The notes under the pieces were generated by a model. That model made no database searches. It had not been told where the DNA came from and was given only the letters and a program-made list of their open reading frames with translations. This document shows, in pieces, positions 35,917 through 47,400 of a DNA stretch of 64,000 nucleotides (positions within the stretch are counted from its first letter, which is position 1; each line of letters opens with the position of its first letter). This DNA is from Lumnitzera littorea (lineage: Eukaryota; Streptophyta; Magnoliopsida; Myrtales; Combretaceae). The position numbers and the translations under genes are program-made. The stretch is taken from NCBI GenBank assembly GCA_024138015.1, contig JAMXBB010000009.1:90915762-90979761 (forward strand). Direction: 5' to 3'.

Positions 35917-36730
35917 ATGAAGGAGCGAGGTGAATTAGCCCAGGAAATCAAAGAATTGCTTGACAAGTATGCCGAATTGTTCCCTAAACAATTACTCGAA
36001 GGGTTACCCCGAACTCAAGGCATAAAGCATTGCATTGACTTAATACTTGATGCTGCACTGCCGAATAAGCCAACCTATCGAATGAATCCTGAACAGGCTT
36101 CTAAGCCCCAACATTAAGCCAATGAGTTGTTTGAGAGAGGATACGTTAGAGAAAGTCTTAGCCTTTACACTATAATGGCACTTTTAGTGTCGAAAAATGA
36201 TGAAATCTGGCAGATGTGTATAGATAGCCAAGCTATAAACAAGATTACAATCAAATACAAGTATTGCATTCCTAAACTGGAGGACATGCTAGATGAACTG
36301 CATGGAGCCAAGATCTTCAGCGAGATTGATCTAAAATCTGGTTACCATCAATTTGCATGAAGTCGAAAGATAAGTGGAAAACTGCATTTAAAACTTAACA
36401 TGAACTTTATGAGTAAATGGTCATGCCGTTTGGCTTATCGAATGCCCCAAGTACTTTTATAAGGCCGATGAACCATGTGTTGAGACATCTAATAGGAAAG
36501 TGTGTTGTAGCGTACTTTGACGACATCTTTGTTTATTGTGCTAACCTATCAAATCACTGTAAGCATCTCCATGCCGTATTAAATATCCTTCGTATTAAGA
36601 GATTATTCGGCAACTTGAAGAAATGTTGCTTTTGTTGAGAGGAAGTGGTATTTTTGGGCTACACAATAAGTAGAAGAGGCTTGCAAGTAAATGGCGAAAA
36701 GATTTAAGCAATCGTTGAGTGGCTGACTCC
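35917..36730 (+). pseudogene. Chromovirus-like reverse transcriptase remnant
   Basis: Blocks in order are 'LLDKYAELFPKQLLEGLPRT', 'IKHCIDLILDAALPNKPTYR', 'ELFERGYVRESLS', 'WQMCIDSQAINKITIKY', 'IPKLEDMLDELHGAKIFSEI' with 'DLKSGYHQ' (catalytic Asp), 'MPFGLSNAPSTFIRPMNHVL' and 'VAYFDDIFVYC' (YFDD catalytic pair). Stops lie at 36115-36117, 36358-36360 and 36636-36638. It is followed by RNase H. Confidence 0.88.
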
Positions 36731-37290
36731 TACTACTTGTACCGATATGAGAAGTTTCTATGGACTGACTTCATTTTATAGACGATTTATCAAGAATTTC
36801 AACACCTTCGCCACACTACTTACTAAGCTAACGAAGAAAAACACCGACTTCCGATGGGGAGAAAGGCAAGGGAGGAGCTTTGCTGAGATAAAAGAAAGAT
36901 TGACCTCCGCCCCGGTATTAGTTTTACCTGACTTTGAGAAAATATTCGAGCTAAAATGTAACAAATCAAGCAATGGAATAGGTGCTATCCTGATGTAGGA
37001 AGGCCAACTAATTGCCTTCCACAGTGAGAAGCTCAAAGGACCATAGTTAAATTACTCCATGTATGATAAGGAACTCTTAGCATTGATCTGAGCACTACAA
37101 GTATGGCAGCACTATTTACTGCCAAGAGAATTTGTCATATATACTGACCATGAGTCGCTGAAATACCTCCGAATTCAAACAAAGTTATCAAAGTGGTAAG
37201 CAAGATGGGTTGAATTCCTTGAGGGATTCAATTTTGTAATAAAATGTAAATAAAAAAATAGCAATGTAGTTGCAGATGCTCTTTTGAGAA
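36731..37290 (+). pseudogene. Chromovirus-like RNase H remnant
   Basis: 'MRSFYGLTSFYRRFIKNFNT' and 'RWGERQGRSFAEIKERLTSA' form the connection and thumb region. Then come 'FELKCNKSSNGIGAILM' (Asn where the first catalytic Asp of CDAS is expected), 'YSMYDKELLALI' (Glu of the active site present) and 'FVIYTDHESLKYL' (second Asp present). Stops break the frame at 36997 and 37088. Confidence 0.82.
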
Positions 37291-38560
37291 GACATGCACT
37301 TTCAAATAAACTACAAACTAGACTATTTGGGTTTGCAAATATTGAAAAACAGTGTCTTAAGGATCCACACTTTGGACCTATAATTACACGATATGTTGAT
37401 AGAAGAATAGTAGACGAGTATCACGTGAAGGATGGCTATTTGTTTCGAAGTGGAAAATTATATGTGTCGACTTGTTCCCTGAAGGAGCTGCTAATCGGGG
37501 AAGCTTATGATAGAGGATTGTTTGGACATTTTAGGGAGAAAAGAACGTATGAATTGCTGAATGGTTGATTCTTTTAACTGAGAATGAGGTAAGATTTTCA
37601 CCGAGTTGTTGAAAGCTGTGTTGTATGTAAAAGGGCTAAGTACCGAGCCAAACAGAGCAAGGGAAAGCAATGCCTTTGCTTATTTCGATGAAATCTTAGA
37701 CTGAATTAAGCATAGACTTTGTTCTCGGATTACCATGGACTACTTGAAGCAAAGATTTTGTAATAATTGTCATAAATAGGTTTATCAAGATGGTACACTT
37801 TGTATCCTACTCTAAAACTAACAACGCTTCAGCTATTACTGCTCTTTTCTTGCAGGAGATTGTGTAATTACATGATGTGTCCAAAGTTCTTAAGCCATTT
37901 TTAGAGGACCCTGTGGCGTTAGATGGGGACTAAACTACTATTCAGTACTTCCTATCACCCCCAATCTAACAGCCAAATAGAGGTGGTTAATTGCACTTTG
38001 GGATCATTGCTCCGAGTTACAATGGGTAAGAACTTGGCTGATTGGGACGTTTGCTTACTAGTAGTCAAATTCACTTATAACCGAACAATACACGACACTA
38101 TTAAACAGACCCTCTTTGAGGTTGTTTATGGTTTCAATATTGAGTTACCCCTTAATCACACCCCTATACTTGTATTTGTATAAGAGGACCCTGATGCAAG
38201 AACTAGGGCACAATTCCTTCAACACATCTACGATAAAGTCACTCAGCACATTGATCAAGCCGCCAAACGTATGAGAGAGAAGGCCGTGGGCAGGACGGCC
38301 AAACATTTTTAGTCGGGAGACTTAGTATAGCTGTACCTAAATAAAGAGAGGTTTCTAAGCAAGAGTAGGAACAAACTATCCCAAGGGCTGAAGGACCTTT
38401 TAGAATCCTCCAAAAGATCGATGATAACATCTATATATTGGAGCTGCTCGAAGACTATGGGGATTCTGACACCTTTAACATTGCTGACCTCAATCTATAT
38501 AACCCCAACGGAGAGTTGATCAAAGAGCAATCGAATTTGCTCCCAAATCCAAATCAACTC
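37291..38560 (+). pseudogene. Chromovirus-like integrase remnant
   Basis: The N-terminal zinc-binding part is 'LIGEAYDRGLFGHFREKRTY' (first His reads Tyr), with 'CVVCKRAK' downstream. The core shows 'SIDFVLGLPW' (first Asp) and 'YHPQSNSQIEVVNCTLGSLL' (catalytic Glu present). The second Asp region (about 37900-37925) is frameshifted. The C-terminal part has 'GPFRILQKI' then 'DTFNIADLNLYNP'. Multiple stops show it is inactive. Confidence 0.85.
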
Positions 38561-38586
38561 GGAAGGAATGATAAGAACCAGGCTAG

Positions 38587-39431
38587 TGGGCCTTTAACTC
38601 ACAACCGAGCCTAAGGACCAGAAGGCTTGGTAAGGCGAATTCTTCTGCTCCATCCAACTCCTGCTGAGGCCAAGTACCTCCTTACTGACCTATTCTGCAT
38701 GTCGAGTTGAATGATTGCCTATTTCTTGTAGATAGCGTGCCGAAAAGCGAAAGGCTGAGATAATAGCCAATCCTCATTCTTAATCATGCCCGGTCGATCA
38801 CTTCCTCGGCATCACCTTTGCTAAGATAACAAGAGAAAGAGTTCGGACTGACTAAGTCACCTTTGCTTGGACAAGCAAGCTGACCGTACTTTTTGTCTGT
38901 ATCTTCCAAAGGCATCATTAATACAGTATCGCTATATGTACAAAATTATGTGTAGAATCTATTACACCAATGATTGTTTTTCTTAAATATTTATTTTTAC
39001 CCTTTTGTATCTTGTACATTACTTCCTTAGGAAATGCCCCTTTTAGGTAAGTTGCCCTAACTTATGAATATAAATACCCTTGTAATTGTAGTTGCAAACA
39101 CATAGATTATTATTAATACACTTAAGTATTTTCCTTCCTTATGTAAACATTGCTTGTTTACTCTCGGCATCACTCTTATCCTAACCCTTGAGTAAGGTTA
39201 AGTGGCGAGTAATTTCATTAGATCAATTCGTGCGTCATATTGAATTATGTTGTAAGTCTTCGAAAGTTCAATTGGTATGTCATATCCTCTGGAGCTGTTC
39301 GTGGGTTTTTGCTTATTCTTCATTTGCATTTGTCCTTTCGCGCATTCCCTATTACTTCATCTTTGAGCTTTCTGCAAGCTTGAACCCATCTAGCGATCAA
39401 ACTTGTCTATTCTTGGTTACAGTTTGCATCA
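38587..39431 (+). repeat. 3' LTR of the chromovirus-like element
   Basis: 845 bp, TGGGC...GCATCA, colinear with 33062-33939, followed by the TACAA target copy. A short purine-rich stretch (AAGAACCAGGCTAG) precedes it as a polypurine-tract candidate. Confidence 0.88.
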
Positions 39432-39436
39432 TACAA

Positions 39437-39716
39437 ACTGTTAGTGTAGCCATGCACACCAACACTTTACATGCTAGGCTTCTTTCCAAAGTGCCATTAT
39501 TACACCTAGAGTAAACTAATTGTTACATTAATTGAGTTGATAATCACTTTCTTGTGTAGCATATCATGTTTGTCATGCCAAACGTCACTCTGATTGATAG
39601 AGCACTTGGTTACCCTACCCAATACAACTATTGATGATGTTTAGGACTTAACCTTAAGAACTTAAGTATGCTTACTCTCCTTGTCACTTGGACGACAAGG
39701 AGAATGGGGGGCTAAG
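39437..39716 (+). other. Retroelement tail with polypurine-tract-like end
   Basis: Noncoding. It ends in AAGGAGAATGGGGGGCTAAG directly before the TGTTGAT start of the LTR-like unit at 39717. This looks like the 3' end of an internal region and its polypurine tract. Confidence 0.45.
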
Positions 39717-39931
39717 TGTTGATAATCTATTTTAGGCTAGGACTTGAAGCCTAGTCCAAAAAAAGACCAAAGCTCGTGAGCTAAGCAAAGACCCAAGCGG
39801 CTATTCGAGCAATCTACCACTTTGCCAAGCAATCCTCTCTAACATTAATCATCCAAGTCCATCATAAGGAACATACTTAGCATCCAAACCCATAGAGTTC
39901 CTATGAACCCAGTTGATTATCGACATCAACA
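39717..39931 (+). repeat. Short LTR-like unit, 215 bp
   Basis: It starts TGTTGATAATC and ends GATTATCGACATCAACA, so the ends are inverted copies of each other (TGTTGAT...ATCAACA) with an interruption. A polypurine-like tract precedes it. A truncated relative is at 11335-11430. No target duplication was seen. It is either a short LTR or a TIR-bearing unit. Confidence 0.5.
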
Positions 39932-40368
39932 AAAAACCTTAAACCCTTGAAGCTCTTATCAATCCCTTAAGCAAGGATTATAGTAAGTAACCCATTGACT
40001 TAAACTGACATTACATATGGTAAGTTATTGGTCGCGTTGTGTTTGAATGGTGCATAACATTCATTTAAGTAGCTCACATATTACTTAACCCCCTTTCATC
40101 TTTAAAACCCATGCAACCCATCATCTTCTTCTTTGATACATTCGAAGAAACCATCCACACTGCAATAAGACCTGGTCATAAACATGCTTATTCACATTTG
40201 GTAATCCCATGTCATGTCAATGTCCATACTTAGAGTTTTTGTTTCCTTAGGATAAAAAGGTACTTTGCCTTTTTTTTGTTCATTTTGTTTTTCTTAAGCA
40301 GCCAACATTTCTGTAGTTTACTCAAGAGTAAGTTTTGGAGGTAGGCTTACACATGTCTGGAAATATGA
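39932..40368. other. Intergenic, nothing recognised
   Basis: No frame, repeat or RNA gene recognised. Confidence 0.5.
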
Positions 40369-40581
40369 TTGTTAAATTTATTTTTACTGTTCATTTGAAT
40401 GTATAGAATTGCATAAAATCTTATAAAATTGGTAAAATTATAAATTTATAAAATTGTACATAAGAGTTTATAATTTTACTAAAAATCTATACATACACGA
40501 TTTTATATTTATTTTAACTAAGAAAAATATTATAAAATCATAAACTCGTAGAATCGTATTTTTGACTTACGATTTTAACAA
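40369..40581 (-). mobile_element. MITE-like element, TTGTTAAA termini
   Basis: 213 bp, AT-rich, with terminal inverted repeat TTGTTAAAT (40369-40377) and ATTTTAACAA (40572-40581). Its reverse complement matches the element in POLD1 intron 11 (49129-49339), including TTAAAATCGTRAGTCA next to one end. Confidence 0.6.
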
Positions 40582-43500
40582 CTATATCTAGAATTGTTCG
40601 GAGGGTATATATGGAACAACTCCTCTTCTTTTCACAGAAGTTTCTTCTGTGTTTCCTTTCCTTTTATTATTTTCGAGCTCCTTTTTCATCCACATTCCTC
40701 TACTTATTACATCCTACAATTTGCTGGCATCAAATGTTGCCTTTTCTTTTTATTGCTCCAAACCAAATCCTTCACTTACCAATTCATATTTGCAAAAGTT
40801 TCTACTTCAATAATTTTTGGTTATGATACAGGATCTTATGATTCACTAACCAACGCAATTTCATTGTGCCGTAGCAATCTAGTGATCAAACTTCTTAGTA
40901 CTACACTTTCTCTACCTCTTTTGTTATGGATATGTCCAATCAATATAATTTCCATAGAGTTTATTGAGAAAATAAAACTTCTTATCGTAGCATACCCAAT
41001 ACAATATAGGCTTCATTTGTTTGATGACAAATAAGTGGTATATGTTCACAAACAAGTTAATGTGCCCTTAGTGATTAAAAAACACAAAGATGAAGTGCGA
41101 TGTGGCCCCGATGAATGTAGCTTCTATCATTTTGGGAAGATCATGATGTTGGATAGGGAAGAATTCTATAAATAATACGGGAAGACAGAGTCATTCTATA
41201 AGAATGATTAGTTGAGTTAAGCTTTTGCTAAACCTTAGTAAGTGGAATTTACGCATTTTGGCAATAAAATTACATCTCCTCAAGATTATTGTGACTACAT
41301 ATTTTTGGTAAGAAACCAATAATTTGTGACTTACTTGCTCTTTAGTGATTTTGGGTTTGGTTTATTGTGCAAATATTATTATCAATCATGACCTGGAATG
41401 ACTTTAAAGCATCACGATCTAACGGGATTTCACTTAAGTAAACTTTAGTATTAGGACATGTATTGAAACGATGAATCTATGGTATAATGCTATACTTGAC
41501 ATGGTTGAAAACTATACTTAACATGAAGCATGAGATATGATTTGATGCATTTATATCAAGGAAAGGACCTACAAGTCAACTTTTGCTTGGAAAAATGAGA
41601 GTTTTATATAAGTCAAGTCAGCTTTTGCTTACAAAATGAGATTTTGATAAAAGTAAAGCACTTCTTTTAAAAAGGTAGGTCATTAAGCACATGGAGCTAC
41701 ATTTAATTAAAATCCTTACTTCAATTGCCTAAGTCAGTTTTGTTGGGTTTTAGTTAGGTTAACTTTACTTGTTTTTTAATTATGTCGGATGCTCGGTTTT
41801 TTACTAAGCCAACTTGCTAAGTTTTTTCGAGTTCGAATCCTTAGTAGCTTCTTATTATTAGATAAGTTCCCAAACTTTCTATCCAAATGTCTAAAGATCA
41901 TCGACATACTGACGGTTATGTTGGGTTAGGATACTAATACTAGTGAATGTTATGTGCATTAGCATAGCATGCATCTTTTATAAGATTGTTTGGATATGAA
42001 TGTGTTGCCATGTGATGGTATGTTGGTAATAATACATTATTTATTTTGTGTCCTATTGTTTTATCTATTTACTTAGCTGGAGCTTGCATCTGGCTACACC
42101 CTTTGTTATGGATGATGTTATGGTATAGAATGTTGCATTTATTATACTATCTAATTTAATATATTCGATAATATTATATCTTCAAATAAATTATTTTTGA
42201 TATGTCAAAATGAGATACATAGAAAGAGTGAATAGATTTCTAATGGAGTTGATAGAAATTCTTTGTTATAAAACTTTGAAAAGTTGAGGATTCAAATAAA
42301 AAAAAAAGGGTTGTTCTTATGCTCGAACAAAAAGTGGGTGACTATTGAAGAATGAATATGTATATTTCCCAATTGAAAAGACGCTACCCATTTATTTCAC
42401 CACGAATAATAAGAGGAAATTAAATTCCAATTTGATAAGAATGGAATGAATAAGTGATAGAGTATTCCATATTCCTTTATTTAGTTAAACAAAAATATAA
42501 ATATTAAAAAAATTAAGGAATAAAATGAAAATTGCATAAATACCCATATATTTCAAATAAAAACCTACTTTTTATAACTCTTAACCTGAGCCACCTCTTA
42601 CCACCATAATAAGTGTTTATTTTTTATTTTTTTTTTACTACTACACATTAATAGCAAAAACAATTACAAAAAGACAATGTTTGAAGTTAATTAAGGGATA
42701 TTAACTTTCAATTTAAAAAAAAAAGAGTATCATAAGCAACGCTAAGAGGGAAAAAAAAAAACACGACTACAGAAAAGCAACATCATTAAATACCCTACAT
42801 GGTTCGTAGTTCAAATCTTTAGCCTTGTGCATTAGTGTAATACAGATGGCCAAGTTTAATAAGCAATTTAATTAGAAGCAAAAGAAGAAGAAGATAGAAT
42901 GAAGAGGAAGAAGGGTAGTTAGGGGATATAGCTAAAAGATAACCAATTCATAAGGTTCTCCTTTTATAGTAGCTGTTCATTGTTTGCTGAATATTTATTC
43001 ATATCAAGTAAACAACATAATAGACTGTTCTACAAAATAGAGGAAGAATAGCAGTTTCGCTCCTCCTTTATAAAACAAAGTGAATGGGTTAAAAGGATGC
43101 ATCTACACAACTCAAACTATAGTAGTTTAATTTAGTTTAAGGTTGACTAAGTCCACGATGAAGAGATTATGATCCTCTATCCTAGCCATAACCTCTAAGT
43201 ATAACTTTGAAGAACTTGTCATCACAACCTATTGACCCCTAGGAACTTATAGGATTTGTACTCTATAATTACTTTCAAATATAAATTACATAATAATGCA
43301 AACATATTGAATTTCAATGCAAAATACAAAGTAACAAGAAAATACTTGTATACATCATGATAGGATAAAGATTTTCAAAATAGCGTATATATGTAACTTT
43401 AATTAGATTTTCTCTATATTTTCCATATTCAATTATATCTATAAGTAATATATTGCAAATGGGGATACATGATAGCTTTTGAACTTACAAATATTGAAAA

Positions 43501-43897
43501 ATTATGAGGTACACATAATATAAAACTCTCAGCATACATAGTACATATTATGGATAGGTATATTATTGAACCCAATATACTAATATGTAGGTGTATGCTC
43601 TAAAATCTTAAAATTGGAACCTTATTTATAATATCTAATATACAATTTAGAACTCATTAAACCATATATGATATAATAGATTTTAGAATTCTAACGGGTG
43701 TTAGATTAGTTAATTGCATTTTGTCTTAAGTAGCACTTGGTTGAAAGGGTTAAATTGGATTATACAAGTATAAGAAGAACTGGATAGTATAAATTTATTA
43801 TACCATATTTAGTTTGTATAATATTTAACATAAAATTTTTATGTTATTCCTTGTTTGGTATATGTAAATATTAGAATGCTTATTATATTTTATTATT
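40582..43897. other. AT-rich intergenic DNA
   Basis: A 146-codon frame at 40594-41034 has no domain, odd hydrophobic composition and no plausible gene structure, so I do not call it. The rest has only scattered A/T tracts. No tRNA gene or transposon coding region was seen. Confidence 0.5.
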
Positions 43898-44100
43898 TAT
43901 ACTTTCAACACCGTCGAATATATATTTTAATTATATTCTTATATTATTTGAAATACGATTTAAATAAATTATTGAATTTATATAATTTATTATTTTATTT
44001 TTTTATTTATATCCTTAACATTTTCGAATATATATTTTAATTATATTTTTTTATTATTTGAAATACGATTTGAATAGATTATTGAATTCATATAATTAAA
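43898..44100. repeat. Tandem duplication, period 110 bp, two copies
   Basis: The block TTTATA...CGAATATATATTTTAATTA...GAAATACGATTTRAATARATT...CATATAATT occurs twice. The CGAATATATATTTT marker starts at 43915 and again at 44025. Confidence 0.85.
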
Positions 44101-44307
44101 TAAATTATATATAATATTAAATAAAAGTGTACATTTGCTAGCTATTAAAAGATTAATTATTTATATTATAAAATAAATAAAATTTTTTATAATATTTAAT
44201 AAAAATAATATTAATTAACTTAATATTTAATAAATAAATGCTACTATAATATATATAATATATATATTTAGCGTTAAAATTTGTTTCAAAGATCAGCACC
44301 TGAGACT

Positions 44308-44313
44308 CACGTG
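44308..44313. promoter_or_regulatory. G-box CACGTG in the POLD1 upstream region
   Basis: The palindrome TCACGTGA lies at 44307-44314, 139 bp before the start codon. CACGTG is the core bound by plant bZIP/bHLH factors. Use at this gene is inferred. Confidence 0.45.
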
Positions 44314-44343
44314 ATACATCCCGAACACAATCCCCACAAAACT

Positions 44344-44352
44344 GGCGGGAAT
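44344..44352 (-). promoter_or_regulatory. E2F-like site upstream of POLD1
   Basis: The - strand reads ATTCCCGCC and fits the E2F consensus WTTSSCSS, about 95 bp before the start codon. Plant replication genes are commonly driven at the G1/S boundary by E2F sites, so placement and gene identity fit. Binding is inferred. Confidence 0.65.
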
Positions 44353-44446
44353 TTTCATTTTCCCTCCACTGTCCCCACTCTCCCTCCCTCCCTCTCCAAC
44401 ACACTCCTTCCTCACTCCCTCTCACTCTCATTCCACCCTGAGCACC

Positions 44447-47400
44447 ATGAAGACGAACGGCGCCAACAGAAAACGCCCTCCGCCATCGCAAGCAGCACAT
44501 CCATCCAAACACCAGGCCACAACCACTAAAACGCCTTTTCCTCAATTCCCAAACCCTAACCCTAACCCTAGTTCATCCCTCGACGAGGACGAAGACGTCT
44601 ACCTCGACGATACCCTTATTCATGAAGAAGATGAGGAAGCTCTCATCCTTCGCGACCTTGAGGATCGTCAAGGCCTCTCTTCTCATATTGCCAAGTGGTC
44701 CCGACCTCCTCTCTCCGATTCGTACCTTTCTCGCTCCATAAATGTCGGTGAGCATCGAGTGTACGCCTTGAAATAGGGCTTTTCCGGGATTTTATGTTGA
44801 TCAGTTCGGTATTACTATCGTGTTTGTTTTGAATCTCAGTTTTTCAGCAACTGGAGATTGATTACGTGATTGGAGAGTGTCACAGGGAGCTATTGCCTGA
44901 TAGGTCCGGTCCTACTGCTATTATTAGGATTTTCGGTGTCACACGCGAAGGTTCGTTATTTGAGAGTTTAAATTTCATGTCTTTTATTTTTTCCGTCGCT
45001 TGCTAAAAAGTGTTTTCAATTGATATTCCGTTGAAAGTTTCTTATTCTTGCTTCAAGAGTTTGTATCGTACTGTTGGGAATCAATGTGGTATAATGGAAC
45101 ACATGAAGTGTTTTCTTCTGCTTGGGTGCAGTTAAAATATTGTAAATTATACCATGTGTTGCATAGTGGTGGCTTTATGGTGGTTGATAATTATGTGAAT
45201 ATTATTGTTATAATTGGTTTCTAAGGTTAATATTGTGATTGTGAGACAACATAGCCCCAAGGAGGGTCTTTAGTAAATTTTGGAACCATGACCTCAAATA
45301 ATTCGTAACAAAACTTCTTCTGCCTTAATTTAACCACCAAGCCAGTCCTTTGGGTTTATGAAGAAAGTTATTTTTCCTTTATATCCATGTTATTTTTACT
45401 TTTTTACCCCTTTGTTGGAGTAACACGTGGCTTCAGTGTTTAGAAGTACATTTCTTGAATGAACACGCCCTGTTTATTGATTTTGCTGATGGTCTTTTCT
45501 TTTTTTGTGTGTGTTTTTGTCCTCCAACCACCATGTATTCATCGCAGTTTCATTGTTTGTTTTGTATAGGGCACAGTGTTTGCTGCAATGTTCATGGGTT
45601 CGAGCCCTACTTCTACATCAGTTGCCCTCCAGGAATGGGGCCTGATGACATATCACGTTTTCATCAGACTCTAGAGGTATTTATTGCTGTTTGTTAATTA
45701 TCACCTGCCTCTTTAACAAGTATTCTAGTTTGGTTGGTTTTATGTGTCCTTTTTTCTTGGTCCTGGCTTCAGGGGAGGATGAGAGATGCAAATAGGAGTG
45801 GCAAAGTGCCTAGATATATAAGACGCATAGAACTGGTCCAGAAGAGGAGCATCATGTATTACCAACAGCAAAGCTCTCATCCTTTTCTTAAAATCGTGGT
45901 TGCATTGCCTACAATGGTGGCCACCTGCCGTGGTAACATTTCAGAGATTTTGTTTTTCTAAGAGCATCTTTCTGCAGTGATTACCTGATCCTACCTCTTG
46001 GTTTGACAAATTTCTTATCAGATTTATTGACATTGATTTATATATGGATTCTTGTTAACGGCATGTTCTGATCACCTTTACTGGCTGACAGGCATTCTCG
46101 ACAAAGGAATTCAAATTGAAGGGTTAGGTATGAAGAGCTTCATGACATATGAAAGCAACATTCTGTTTGCACTTCGTTTTATGATTGATTGCGATGTTGT
46201 TGGAGGCAATTGGATTGAAGTGCCCACTGGGAAATATAGGAAGCCTGCAAAGAATCTGTCCTATTGTCAGTTAGAGTTTGATTGCCTGTATCCTTATGGA
46301 TGAAGGGTCTCAAAGACACACTTTTGTGTTTTTGGTGTTCTCTACCTCTTACTCTTATTCTTATTAGACTTATCAGGGGGAAAAAGAGCTTTTCTTAACA
46401 GTCATAACCAGGTATTCTGATCTCATTAGCCATGCTGCAGAAGGGGAATTTTCAAAAATGGCTCCATTTCGTATATTGAGTTTTGACATTGAGTGTGCTG
46501 GTCGTAAAGGTCATTTCCCAGAGCCCACCCATGATCCTGTTATTCAGGTTTGAAGCTGTATTTCAATTGATTCAACCTACTATTTGGGTGTGAATATCAA
46601 TTATTTCTAAAGCCCATTTAAAAACCCTTTTCAGGTTGCCAATCTTGTAACGTTACAGGGAGAAAGCCAGCCAGTTATACGAAATGTCATGACACTGAAG
46701 TCATGCTCACCTATAGTCGGTGTAGATGTCATGTCTTTTGACAGAGAGACAGAAGTTTTGCTTGCTTGGAGGGTACTCTTTTAGTTTCATTTAGTCTAAA
46801 ATGCTGTTATGACTATGAACTGCTAGAGCTGTTATCTTATCATTTAAAATTCCAAAGATTGCTTCTGCAATCTCTATGTTGAGGTCTTTGACAATAGAAA
46901 AGTTTATTATGTTCTGTATGACAGTTTCCTTTCATTACATCCCCTGAGCAAGGTTTATATGCCACCATCTATTGCCCACTCTGTATAATATCTCTATCTT
47001 TTCCATTGTTTTTAGACATGATATTATATCAAGATCTCTCTCTATCTAATGTCCCTTCCTCACTCTCATATTTTCTTTTTAAATGTTATAGTAATTTGAT
47101 CATAGAATGCTGGCAATCTGTTTGGTGCTTGGAGCATCCTTCTGTCTCTTTTGCATGGGGACCTTGCTTGTTGTCAACTCTATCCCAAATAACTTCATTC
47201 TTCTGCTCCTTTCTCTATTGTTTCTTCCTTTAATTTTATTCCTTCTCCTAGAGGACAGAGGAGTCGCTCCTTCCTCCCCCTTTAAAGGTCTCATTGATAA
47301 CCATGAGCGTTTCAGAGGTTGCTGCAGTTCACAGTATGGCTGTTGTGAGATTGCCTAGAATGACGGGCTGATTTTTCTTGCAGGATTTTATTCGTGAAGT

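Larger units (their letters stand above)
33062..39431 (+). mobile_element. Complete-structure chromovirus-like Ty3/Gypsy element
   Basis: Two related LTRs (33062-33939 and 38587-39431) bracket gag, protease, RT, RNase H and integrase in that order. Target duplication is TACAC (33057-33061) and TACAA (39432-39436), one mismatch. A tRNA-iMet-type primer site follows the 5' LTR. Integrase after RNase H and a GPF motif near the end ('GPFRILQKI', about 38393-38419) support a chromovirus-like Gypsy. No chromodomain was recognised. Stops and frameshifts in every domain show it is inactive. The LTRs differ at many sites, so the insertion is old. Confidence 0.9.

Noticed and set aside
40594..41034. 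146-residue frame, the longest in the window
   Set aside because: No domain, no homology recognised, composition like translated AT-rich intergenic DNA, no gene context.
41826..41845. GAGTTCGAATCC resembling a tRNA T-arm
   Set aside because: No matching acceptor, D or anticodon stems around it on either strand.
42800..42830. GGTTCGTAGTTCAAATC resembling a tRNA T-arm
   Set aside because: No cloverleaf partner sequences could be found nearby.
44153..44545. 130-residue frame on the - strand
   Set aside because: Lies opposite POLD1 exon 1 and its promoter; a shadow with no own signals.
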